Shown here: piece by piece, positions 9,001-15,600 of the stretch
Position numbering within the stretch: position 1 is the first letter of the stretch
How the letters are laid out: every line of letters starts with the position of its first letter
DNA from: Branchiostoma floridae
Taxonomy: Eukaryota; Chordata; Leptocardii; Amphioxiformes; Branchiostomatidae
DNA: 41,299 nt
Assembly (NCBI RefSeq): GCF_000003815.2
Contig: NW_023365758.1
Span: forward strand, 612,318-653,616
Direction of reading: 5' to 3'
Notes under the pieces: generated by a model
What the model saw: only the letters and a program-made list of their open reading frames with translations
What the model was told of the DNA's origin: nothing
The model's database searches: none
Made by a program: the position numbers and the translations under genes

Positions 9001-10389
9001 AGGCTATATAGATACAGATACAGACAGCGTTTGTTACTGGTTTGATAGCATAACTCTGAAAGCTATACATGGATTGACATGAAATTCAGTACGTGGTTAT
9101 AGCTTAACAAGTAGAGATTTGGCTCTTTAGCAGTTTTGTTCTGTACTTATCATGACATGGGGTTTTCTCAATTAAGAGAACAGTTGCGTATCCAGTGTAC
9201 ATGTCTTGCTCTGTGATGCACATGCATTTTTCAGGAAAGACAAACTTTATTTTTAAAGCAGATTAAATCAAATAACAATAGTCACTATACCTCATCAACA
9301 TTGGTGCTGACGCTAATGTTGAGGTCGTACCGGGTGTCTATGGTGCGGTCCAACGCCCTAGCAACGGTTACTAGGCCAGACGACGCTCCCAGCGAGAACC
9401 GATCGTACTGTATGACAAACATTTGTCATTTGCCAATATACAGTATGCAATTAAACGATACAATGACACAAAGACATAGAAATATAGCACAGGATGGACA
9501 ATTTGTGCAATCTAAACCACCGCCTCGTAGAGTTGTGATTGACAGTTGTGTGGCCCAAGGGACATAAAGCAGCGATAGGCGCAGACCTATACATTATTTG
9601 ATTCAGAGAAGGGATAGACCTTTAATTTGAACTTAATAGATAACCAGCAATGGTAAAACTTGCCTTATTTCCTGACACGAGTTCATAAGTCTTCCGGTCA
9701 GAACCGTCTACATCAGCGCTACCATTGGCTGATAGAGTCTTGTTCCCAGTCTGACTCGTTAGCGTCACGTTCCCAGGGTCAAGTCGGACCACCTCAGAGC
9801 CGATTTCCGCGTCCTTTAAACATTGAATGAATGAAGAAGATCTTTATTATCATATGTTTCCGCTCTCACAAGCTAAGTACAGGTCATAGTAATACAGTTC
9901 TCAGTATAGTAGTTCTGAATAGTCTGACATTGTATGGCAAAGTTATTTACTTAGACGTCTTACTTAGAGCTCCTACGATCTATACGAATGTATAGTACTG
10001 CATTTAAACCAGTACAAGTAGCCACCTCTACATAAGGACCTACTTGGCCATTGTGACCACTATTTCGTCGGTCCCTTTGATAATTTTTCCCATCGGTCTG
10101 AACACTAAAAATCCTGTCTATAGACAGTATAGTGACCACCTGTTCACGAGATTGTATTGGTGTTGGTATGAGTATTTTTCATAGATAGTTCTGACTGTAC
10201 GTATGGTTTAACAGTGTTCCTCAAAACAAACATGTATGTCCTTGAAAAAAAAAAACACACAACTAGGATAAAAGAAAAGACAATGACTTTTCTTACCTCA
10301 GGAATTTCGACTTGTAAATCTGCTGCAAATAGAAGGCGAGCGCAAAGCATGGCGGTAGTTGCGAAGTAGAACATCCTCTTGGCCGCCAT
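1..10389 (-). CDS. Gene A: type I membrane receptor with cadherin, EGF and Ig modules (5' complete, 3' cut by window edge)
   Basis: Twelve coding exons read right to left: 10389-10297, 9813-9664, 9407-9291, 8889-8782, 8374-8260, 7651-7509, 2886-2673, 1975-1847, 1758-(gap), 1143-1022, 548-382 and 30-1. Intron phases agree at every junction that can be tested. Order of parts: signal peptide; one cadherin repeat ending in DVTDVPGYPPVY; a region without a clear family; an Ig-like stretch with WVCRAN; an EGF module with eight cysteines; an Ig domain with GVYVCSV; a transmembrane helix followed by RQRK; and a cytoplasmic start. The last Ig domain and EGF resemble the Tie receptor tyrosine kinases, but the cadherin N-terminus does not fit Tie, and the cytoplasmic domain lies outside the window. 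A receptor tyrosine kinase or an adhesion receptor are both possible. The large intron 2887-7508 carries an opposite-strand LINE. Confidence 0.82.
382..548 (-). CDS. Gene A exon 11: transmembrane helix
   Basis: 55 codons after two bases completing a Gly codon. PPWALGSILCACAAAIIAAA continues into VAAAILL, about 24 uncharged residues, followed by the stop-transfer cluster RQRKDRAKDE. This fixes the protein as type I with the C-terminus inside the cell. Acceptor CACTGTAG, donor CAG|GTGCGT, phase 0 end. Confidence 0.85.
549..1021 (-). other. Intron of gene A with short degenerate tandem motif
   Basis: Between the transmembrane and Ig exons. At 777-880 the phrase ATGTAGCTAAA recurs four times with spacers of about 27 bases. 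Nothing coding seen. Confidence 0.5.
1022..1143 (-). CDS. Gene A exon 10: C-terminal half of Ig domain
   Basis: 40 codons between acceptor TCTGTAG and donor GGG|GTGAGT. EPRHEGVYVCSVTDTVGM holds the D/EGxYxC signature of an Ig F-strand and is strikingly like the membrane-proximal Ig domain of Tie receptors. It ends VVHLPEKR and joins the transmembrane exon in phase 1. Confidence 0.85.
1570..1669. other. Assembly gap (100 N) inside Ig exon of gene A
   Basis: A run of exactly 100 N, so the true length is unknown. It removes the middle of the Ig domain, including its first cysteine. Confidence 0.99.
1670..1758 (-). CDS. Gene A exon 9 (partial): N-terminal half of an Ig domain, runs into assembly gap
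   Basis: About 30 residues remain before the N run. They include VIQLDRTRLGFGDSVQL, where GDSVQL is a typical Ig B-strand just before the first core cysteine. The exon starts in phase 1, matching the EGF exon. The first Ig cysteine, the core tryptophan and the donor are hidden in or beyond the gap. Confidence 0.72.
1847..1975 (-). CDS. Gene A exon 8: EGF-like module
   Basis: 43 residues on a symmetric phase 1-1 exon. Eight cysteines run CPSGKYGGRCDRDCLC, then CENGASCHP, GACKC and LPGWKGVAC. This is the laminin/Tie/MEGF type of EGF. Acceptor ACCTATAG|GT is read as TATAG then GT TGC CCA; donor ATTG|GTAAGC. Confidence 0.88.
2035..2260 (+). repeat. Dispersed repeat of the TGACCACCTCTACATAAGGACC type
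   Basis: Imperfect repetitions of CAGTCAAACCTGTAC, TGACCACCTCTACATA and AAGGACCACCTGGTCA. Related copies are at 10012-10145 and 28258-28435, with fragments near 27855-27925. Confidence 0.7.
2349..2480 (-). mobile_element. LINE 3' tail fragment
   Basis: On the minus strand the sequence runs GCATTTTGAATAAATAAATAAATAAT, the usual end of a LINE 3' UTR with a short tandem tail. The body to its right is unrecognised low-GC sequence. Confidence 0.4.
2673..2886 (-). CDS. Gene A exon 7: Ig-like segment
   Basis: 71 codons plus one base, phase 0 to 1. It carries PDTWSLMFTDTWIQ, then GRWASWVCRANRDPFNMAVY, which has the Trp, Cys and Tyr spacing of the C-terminal half of an Ig-like fold. It ends with LALTPAG leading straight into the EGF module. 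Acceptor CTGCCAG, donor CAG|GTTAGT. Confidence 0.78.
2940..3049 (+). repeat. (GAAT)n microsatellite, left of LINE insertion
   Basis: About 22 near-perfect units of TGAA/GAAT that end in ATTAATTAATCAATTAATG. Bases 3025-3049 repeat at 6928-6952 with one mismatch and form the left target-site copy of the LINE. Confidence 0.9.
3050..6927 (+). mobile_element. 5'-truncated non-LTR retrotransposon (APE endonuclease-RT LINE)
   Basis: The element lies in the gene A intron in the opposite orientation. It starts inside the endonuclease domain, so it is 5' truncated, and ends with AATAAAG and a (GAA)n tail. A 25-base duplication with one mismatch (3025-3049 and 6928-6952) flanks it, made of the (GAAT)n/(TTAA)n microsatellite it landed in. 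The 3' UTR covers 6379-6927. Confidence 0.9.
3052..6378 (+). CDS. LINE ORF2: endonuclease-reverse transcriptase with C-terminal zinc knuckle
   Basis: An open frame of over 1080 codons without a stop. No native start survives: the frame is open upstream of a GTG at 3127 (WRRGQGGVALLWKES belongs to the endonuclease). Counting from 3127, endonuclease motifs are IIGDFNADLGD (about 75-85), STIDHIV (about 136) and SDHNPVI (about 165). RT motif A is FLDTTKAYD near 560, motif B RGVNQGGVLS near 619, and motif C LADD near 660 in place of the usual YADD or FADD. A CxxC...H....C knuckle (CPACDNPTDDLVKHMLTEC) sits near 990. The family nicks target DNA and copies its RNA at the nick. The clade is not assigned. 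The intact frame points to a young insertion, or an assembly of one. Confidence 0.92.
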   Translation, partial: AGGWGRADRRLQDHERGHWRRGQGGVALLWKESIDYAVCKLNEGNDRIIGVRIRLCDGQKLFLFAVYMTNGGMPIEEYREQLEVLRELYRKYENDGEVMIIGDFNADLGDQGGPRGKGQMSKLGKELADIMGELGLLSLNLSNLGTGPLHTFQANGDKNLSTIDHIVIPHTLAAEATSCRVLENNGDNLSDHNPVIATFNNKPSEWKEGQCEAKLDWEKVERQVIEDTFGKSMERKLEATKSPSEVTIAAIEEEVGVLTEVLRSAAVETIPVKRTKKHQKPYWSTDLQETHQEEIEAWLLWKAAGKPREKNNQLFKNYKDSKSRYRAVLRQAKLLHEEQENEKLADIAGADDRGFWKKIRQRKGKIDKPQAVKVGDQLLTDPREVREAWATHFEMLGNEQKEESALYDEVHKEAVIEEVRKMERESYNNTEDILEEPFLLSEVATVCRQLKCGKAGGNDGLTYEHMKYGGKALWSRMTALFNAMRELEYIPMEFKKGIKIPLLKQGKTNKADFNSHRGITLLNVMMKIWEKVLYNRWKPWLLSKGLPHELQNGGQVGCNNITTAYIVREVLTHYQERGSLVYGCFLDTTKAYDTVWIPGLLYKMFKVGVNGKMWRLIKLMHTENCYSVKLNGEKSREFINTRGVNQGGVLSLTCYLLSTNDVHEILQAQGGGASVGGLNCCSPALADDICLLAGSRSALKKLIDTMYIYGTKWRFQFAPEKSKCVVFGQKSGGRPTGSSVGDWWMGNTAIPEVATVTHVGVQHSANLTSAAATESATKKGKGKTCAILATGLEGRKPNPLVTRKLYYTIVIPSMLHGCEFWQPSNTDMQKLEQCHSFAAKKMQDMHFQTETTATLAALGMPSLRAIIDKYKLRLFGRLTQLHNNVLAKKIFLYRLYSFLLRRERGISSKGFISDCFTIAQEYGLSEYLEQFGVTLEFPANRWKHIVKAAVGEKEEGKWNDKISGSTTRFHKTHTTMLQPHKLWMLARKKPAHRSDLQKLIHLSTAPRTQKACPACDNPTDDLVKHMLTECRTFQTVREEVTDHLTDFLGIRVAVEVHQQGDERLTEVLLGAHIVEENIEIEHWEEFILLVARKLRPLAIMALKHIAWK
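6928..7185 (+). repeat. (TTAA)n/(GAAT)n/(GAGT)n microsatellite, right of LINE insertion
   Basis: Continues the tetranucleotide tract interrupted by the LINE, drifting through GAGTGAGTGAAT into TGAATGGATGGATGAATGAATG. Confidence 0.85.
7330..7410 (+). mobile_element. LINE 3' UTR fragment
   Basis: GGGCATGAACATGCAATAAAG followed by ATTATCATTATT is the form of CR1/L2-type LINE tails. No coding part remains. Confidence 0.4.
7509..7651 (-). CDS. Gene A exon 6: extracellular region
   Basis: 47 codons, phase 1 to 0, starting GMSYTDVWTGLLHLNDP and ending SPITIDVFR before AGG|GTAAGG. One internal cysteine (VSCEHARNYPYG) suggests an Ig-like strand. No family recognised. Confidence 0.75.
7745..7941. mobile_element. 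hAT-like MITE, copy 1 (foldback with 8-bp target duplication)
   Basis: 197 bases that fold on themselves over nearly their whole length: arm CTACCCTCCATAGCCGGCTC pairs with GAGAGCCTGCCACAGAGGCTA. The octamer GGTCTCAT occurs directly outside both ends (7737-7744 and 7942-7949). An 8-bp duplication is the hAT signature. Non-coding. Confidence 0.75.
8260..8374 (-). CDS. Gene A exon 5: extracellular region of unknown fold
   Basis: 38 codons plus one base. It contains LDVSMDVFVANAEIDTDFRP and ends before a GTGATT donor, which is weak. I chose that donor because it gives the phase 1 end needed by exon 6 (a Cys codon forms across the junction). Acceptor GTTTCCAG. It could be a diverged second cadherin or Ig-like domain. 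Confidence 0.62.
8534..8720. mobile_element. hAT-like MITE, copy 2, same family
   Basis: Arms TAGCCTCCATAGCAGACTCT and AGAGAGCCTGCTATGGAGGCTA pair. The flanks share CAATTCT (8527-8533 and 8722-8728), 7 of the 8 expected bases. The internal arms (TTTGTATTAGGTCGCTTGACC) match copy 1. Confidence 0.72.
8782..8889 (-). CDS. Gene A exon 4: end of cadherin repeat and linker
   Basis: 36 codons, phase 0-0. VQVRIDVTDVPGYPPVY corresponds to the V.V.V.DVNDN.P.F end of a cadherin repeat. The second Asp-Asn pair is replaced by Pro-Gly, so calcium binding at this linker may be weakened. Acceptor TTGTCTAG, donor ACG|GTAGGG. Confidence 0.82.
8970..9030 (+). repeat. Single unit of the TGTTACGCCGAAGGGCGGTTATAC repeat
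   Basis: GGTGTGTTACGCCGAACGGC is followed by GGTTATACAGGCTATATAGA and TACAGATACAGA. This is one unit of the family that is tandem at 25083-25300. Confidence 0.7.
9291..9407 (-). CDS. Gene A exon 3: second half of cadherin repeat
   Basis: 39 codons, phase 0-0. FSLGASSGLVTVARALDRT followed by RYDLNISV is the conserved F.ID..TG.I.....LD.E....Y.L.V core of a cadherin domain. Acceptor CATACAG, donor GAG|GTATAG. Confidence 0.85.
9408..9663 (-). other. GC-AG intron of gene A
   Basis: Intron of 256 bases starting GCAAGT and ending CAG. The exon-side bases AAG and the intron bases GCAAGT give the strong consensus that GC introns usually need. Both neighbouring exons are cadherin coding and in phase 0. 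Confidence 0.7.
9664..9813 (-). CDS. Gene A exon 2: first half of cadherin repeat (GC donor)
   Basis: 50 codons, phase 0-0. Begins DAEIGSEVVRLD and ends SDRKTYELVSGNK, matching the cadherin pattern of E..IGT.V..L....D.....Y.L..GN. Together with exon 1 it gives IPEDAEIGSEVVRLD. The donor is AAG followed by GCAAGT, so this intron is of the GC-AG class. The acceptor side is TTTAAAG. Confidence 0.82.
9829..9960 (-). mobile_element. LINE 3' tail fragment
   Basis: On the minus strand: ATGATAATAAAGATCTTCTT then CATTCATTC. It has the AATAAAG plus tetranucleotide end seen at the other LINE remnants in the window. Confidence 0.4.
10012..10145 (+). repeat. Copy of the dispersed TGACCACCTCTACATAAGGACC repeat
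   Basis: Shares GCCACCTCTACATAAGGACC, GTGACCACTATTTCGTCGGT and GATAATTTTTCCCAT with 28258-28435. Confidence 0.65.
10297..10389 (-). CDS. Gene A exon 1: signal peptide
   Basis: 31 codons from ATG (10389-10387) to a GTAAGA donor. The basic start MAAKR is followed by a hydrophobic core (FYFATTAMLCARLLFAA), a typical signal peptide probably cut after FAA or ADL. The exon ends in LQVEIPE, the usual opening strand of a cadherin repeat. Phase 0 end. The start context is CATCATGGCGGCC. Confidence 0.85.
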
Positions 10390-10416
10390 GATGACAATAA
10401 CGTTGTTTACTTCACT
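10390..10416 (-). other. Gene A 5' UTR, part within the start exon
   Basis: A good acceptor (TTTTTTGTCTTTTGTTAG) ends at 10417, so 27 untranslated bases precede the ATG in this exon. The rest of the 5' UTR would come from an upstream non-coding exon. Confidence 0.5.
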
Positions 10417-10903
10417 CTAACAAAAGACAAAAAATGTTTGTAAGGCCATTTGACACTAAGCCTATGGTGGAGATCTTTGATTTGCCTTTTCTGCCTGATT
10501 TGCGCTATTTTCTTATCACTTGCACGAATAGAAATACTCTAACGATTAGAAAAAAAGGCAAATAAGCCCAAAAGGCATAGAAAACTACATGTAATCAGAC
10601 TTCATATGTCGTTTGAAAAAATCGTTTAATCTGCCCCACCCAACGAGGAAGTGTTATTGCACACAAAACAATGCGGTCTTTGTATTCGAGGTAAAATGCG
10701 CTTCTGTCCTTGTCACATCCAGAAAACTCATTATAAAAGTTGTATATGCATTTAACGTATCATTGATTACAAGATAACAAAGATTACAAAGCTTGACGAC
10801 GAGAAATAATAATGCGGCGAGTGCATACACCGATTTACGCTCGCCATTTTAAGTACTAATCGTAACATTGACCAGATAAGAACAGGTGAGCTTTATGACT
10901 TAC

Positions 10904-11050
10904 CTGGTGCACAGGTATTTCAGTTCTTCACACCTGGATTTCTAGACAATGTCTTGTGTTCGATGACCATCTTGAGCCAACTAATGTGTCAAAAAGGCTG
11001 TCCTGAACGAGACAAGACGTGCTGCTGGCTATGTTGTGAGGGAATTTGTT
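10904..11050 (-). other. Probable non-coding first exon of gene A (5' end not fixed)
   Basis: A textbook donor CAG|GTAAGT lies on the minus strand with GT at 10903-10902. No open frame is required here. The start of transcription cannot be read, so the outer limit is only a guess. E-box hexamers CAGGTG and CACCTG flank the donor at 10883-10935. Confidence 0.35.
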
Positions 11051-11462
11051 TTGGAGGTCATCGGTAGCACGTCACTGCAAAGTGGTCTTTCTTGTTTTGA
11101 TGGGCGTTAAAAATATCCCAAGATGATGTCACACGAGGAAGAAAATGGCTTTTTCTGAACGTTTTACACATTAAAACACAGCTTTCTTGTAGTATCAAAG
11201 GAAAACCATTGAGAGGTATGTGTATTTTTGCTTAATGCTATGTTGCACAGCCCCAGCACGATAACGTGTCAGTATTTCAAGGGACCAGTTATGAACGGCC
11301 TCTAGCGGCATTGCTATGAACAGCAGCTAGGTTCTTCTGAGTCGTTAGTGGTGTGAGGCATAAGCGTTTCTAATTTTCTTCCTTCTTTGGGTTCTGATTT
11401 AAATATATGTGACAATAAGCGACTGCAAAAAACAAGAAGAAAACCATAGCAATGATAGTTCA
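11051..11462. other. Spacer between gene A first exon and gene B 3' end
   Basis: No open frame, repeat or RNA gene recognised. It should contain the gene A promoter, since genes A and B are in tandem on the minus strand, but no TATA box stands out. Confidence 0.4.
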
Positions 11463-11468
11463 TTTATT
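11463..11468 (-). terminator. Candidate polyadenylation signal of gene B
   Basis: AATAAA on the minus strand, about 580 bases past the gene B stop. Several AT-rich alternatives exist, so the true site is not certain. Confidence 0.4.
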
Positions 11469-12046
11469 CATCCCCAATAGAAGCTATATGATACAAATTT
11501 ATAGAAATAAATATATATTGTTCGGCATTTTATGCACATACACAGCTTAACAATATACGCCTAACCTTAATGGACTTAATAAATTCTATTTACATCGTAT
11601 TGTACGTGACACGGAATCCTGGGAACAAATATCATTGTGTCTCTTTCATCGCTTTAGAAAAGATCGTTAATCGTCCTGGCACTGTGTTCTTTAAACTTGA
11701 GCAAAATAATGGCACGATAATTGCATAAATAAATGGAGAGTTGTTGCTTGTACAAAGTGAGATTTGGTTCGTTCCCTTATCCGTTTCACAGTTCCCCGTA
11801 TTCTAGGCCACCATAGAGAATTTTCTCTCCATGAAAACGAAGCTGTTGTAATTAACCAGTAGGTATGCTTTAGTGTGTGTTGTTGCTAGTCTGCAGTAAA
11901 TTGTCTATTGCATGGTGGAAGCACGTACTGTACAGTAAGATAGTACATGGAGTGTTGGAGGTATGTTTTAGCTCGTTCCTTTCTTTTTCTCGGTTGTCAA
12001 TGCTTTTAGATATGAAAATATGTAATTGAAATATGGCTGTTTTTGT

Positions 12047-12692
12047 TCATTCATTTCCTACAGTAGAAAATGTCTCAAAGCTCGCTGTAGAGGTTCTCCC
12101 ATCGCGCATGCGCACGGACGGGATCACCACATCCGGGCTCTGATCCCTGCGCCTGCGCACACTGGCCTGGACCAGCTCCAATGGCGGTAATCTGTCGTTG
12201 TTGTACCCGTACAACTCAGGTGTCACAGGTGTCCCACATGGCGTCTTCACGCTTCTTGCGTACGAAAGACTCGTGTCTACATTTCTGGCCACAGGATCAC
12301 TGAATCGGGTCCTCATGTAGCTAGTATTGTCGCCGAACACTTGGTTCCGTGGCGACGTTTTGGGCGACCTCGTCTCCCCTTCTACAGCGAGGCCACGGAA
12401 ACCTCCGCTCTTGTTGTTTAAAGAGTTTCTCGTCCGCGAAGTTAACCCTTTACAGATCTTAGCTGACTTGCTGTGCCTCTCTCTAGAGGGTGGAGTTGAC
12501 GGGGTTTGTTTTTTATTGTTGTGTTTCGGGTAGCTGATTCTCAAGCTGCCCACCGCCTCTATCCCGGCGATGTTGCTGAGATCCTCCTGTAAGGAGGAGT
12601 TGTTCCGGTTTAAGACGACCGTCTTGTCCAGTTTGACGCAGGTGAGGGGAAAGGTGCGCTGTCCCCGGCTCCTGTCGCTCACAGGCTCGGAC
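12047..12692 (-). CDS. Gene B exon 6 (last coding exon)
   Basis: 214 codons and TGA. It starts SEPVSDRSRGQRTFPLTCVK after acceptor TTACCCCAG. The body is Ser/Arg/Pro-rich with many possible phosphorylation sites (RSPKTSPRNQ, KTPCGTPVTPE). No domain recognised. Confidence 0.82.
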
Positions 12693-15600
12693 CTGGGGTA
12701 ACGATATCATGGCAAAAAGATTACTACGATTTTTGGAAGAGAAGCTTGCAATTCTAGTTCACCTATATCCGAAGGGTATTTATTTATTTATTTCTGTAAT
12801 CTTTATCCAGGGTGGTCCAAGCTCAGTGCTCTTGCACTGCTTTTCAGTGGAGCCCTGCGTGTTACATAAAAAGAAATTAAACATATTCATCACAAACATA
12901 GGCAAACATAAATAGACAGCAATAAATAAAATGATTAAATAACAATGGTAATGAAACTTATGTAAACAATAATACTAATCATAACAATAGATGCTGCTAG
13001 TGATGATGATATCAATACAAATGATGAATGAAAATAATGGTACGAAACTAAAGAAAACAATAATGACAATAACAAAATAAATACTATCAAGTTGTCATTT
13101 TCATTGGGTGGTCAGAGGTCAGGCTAGCCAAGCCCTGCATTTGGTTTTAAATGTAGATTTTGACGTGCAGGTCTTTACAGATGGTGGAAGACTGTTCCAT
13201 GCAGTAATACCTCTATAAGAGAACTTGCGCTTTCCACATTCTAACCGTACAAGTGGCAGTTTCAGGGATAGATTCTGACTGTGCCGGGTGGGATAGCTGT
13301 GGGAGCCAGAAGTCCTTTGAAAACTATTGATGTAATCAGGAAGTTCATTGTTAACTGCCTTGTACATTGATTGTAGCAGGTGCAAGTTTCTCCTGGATGT
13401 TAAGGTTTTCCAGCCCAAGGCAGATAGCTCATCAACGCCAACATGATGGGTGTATTTCAAACCAAGAATAAGCCTAGCTGCCCGGTTCTGGAGTTTTTGT
13501 AGTCTATCGGACAGACATTTACCACAATTACCCCAAATCACATCGCAATAGTCCATTTTAGGCAAAACCATGGAGTTGAACAACATAACAAGAGTGCGCT
13601 GTGGTAGACAAGGAATTAGGCGCCGTAAGACTCCCAGTCTTGACGAGACTGCATTACATAACTTGTCAATATGGACTTCCCATGTTAAGCAAGGATCAAG
13701 CCAAACGCCCAGATACTTAAAGCTAGTGACAACTTCCAAACTGGTGCCAGAAAGAGTGGTTGACAGTTGCTCTGTACTTGACTGCAGCCTACGCGCTGTG
13801 CCGAAGAGCATTGCTTTACATTTAGTAACATTGAGTGTCAATTTATTTGTGTGTAGCCATGTTTCGATATTACGAAGGTCGGCATTCAGACAAGTATTCA
13901 CATCCCTTACTGTTTTAGATGCATAGAAAAGTGCAGTGTCATCAGCATACAACACAACCTGTCCATGTGATATATAATCAGGCAAATCATTAATGTACAG
14001 TATAAACAAGAGTGGCCCGAGAACCGAGCCTTGGGGGACACCAACAGTGACTTCAAGAAAGTCACTCTGGACTCCATTTACGACAGTAGTCTGGTATCGG
14101 CTTGTCAGATAAGAACAAAACCATGTCAGTTCCTTATCTTGTACCCCATACATTCTTAGCTTGAGTAGGAGGATCTTATGGCATACCGTATCAAACGCTT
14201 TCTTGAGATCAAGAAAGATTGCTCCGGTAACAAGACCCTTCTCCATATTTTCAATGATGGAGTCAGTAACATGAACCAGGGTTGTAGTGGTTGAGTGTGC
14301 TGGCCTAAAACCAGACTGAAAACTGTTGAGTATTTTATGGTCCTTACAGTAAGTGTATACTTGTGTATGTATGGCTTTCTCAAAAATTTTCATAAAGGTT
14401 GGTAGGACTGAAATTGGTCTGTAGTTGCTACAGCTGGTTTTGTCCCCGTCTTTGAACAGAGGGTAACTAGTATGTGTTTGTTATAAAAACGATTAGGGAT
14501 AAGAAATCGACGGACGGCATCGCGCATTGTCTTGTTTTCAAAATATTACAGTACGTCGTCGACATGATATTCCTACGTACCATGTGTTTAGCAAAAGCAG
14601 ATACAGGTTACCAAACGGATAAGCAAAATATATACACACACACAGACACAAACGCGCGCGCGCACACACACACACACACTCACACACACACACATGATTT
14701 GCTTGTCTATATCTGTGCCAATGTCCTATTGTAATGCCATTTGTTTTCATGACGTCACGACACGAAAAGATTATTGCATACTTTGAGCATGATCGTGTTA
14801 TCATCATATCTTGTAACGGTTGCAATAAGAAGACACAAAGAACTTAATAAACACAGACCTGGCACTGTGCTCAGAGCTGGAGGTGGTGTGGCTCCCGCTG
14901 GACTTGGAGGTCCGGCTGCTCAGGGCGGTACTCAGCCGGGCAGGCTTGGCCAGACCCTGATGGGGGGAAACAGTTTGAAAAAAAAAAGAGTTAGCGCATA
15001 TACAAAGTATTTCAAGTCTTAAAACTAAATAATGAAGGCTGCTTTTTGTTAGAACATGCCAAGGTCGTATAGGGTTGTAAAGACATCACTGAGATGCAAA
15101 CATTTTTTACTTGTCCACCAATATCAAGTTCATGTCATTCTATTTTCATTTTTTTATTCATCCAGATACATATCCCGACTATGGTGGTTTTCAAAGTTCC
15201 CTGCATACAAAAAGCAAAACATTGACGACGGCCAGGCTCATTTCAGCTTATAACAGCACAAGAAAGTACAGAAGCTACCTTCGCGCTGTCGGTCTCCCCT
15301 CGATGGCTCGGCCTCTCGTCAGGATCCGAGTACGGCTTGGTCTGACATGCCATCGGCTCGAAGTACAGGTTTCCTCCGTAACCTCGCCATACCTGTAGCA
15401 ATCAATCAATATGTCAATCAATCAATCAATCCATTGATCCATCAATCTATCTATAAGTCAAGAAGAATCGGTACATAATTCCTCGAAATAAATGTTCCGT
15501 CCATAACCGCGCCATACCTACAGGACAAAATCAATAAAAAAATAAACCGATCTATAAATTAATCAGTTAATCAGTCAGTATGCCTGACCGCAACGCAACG

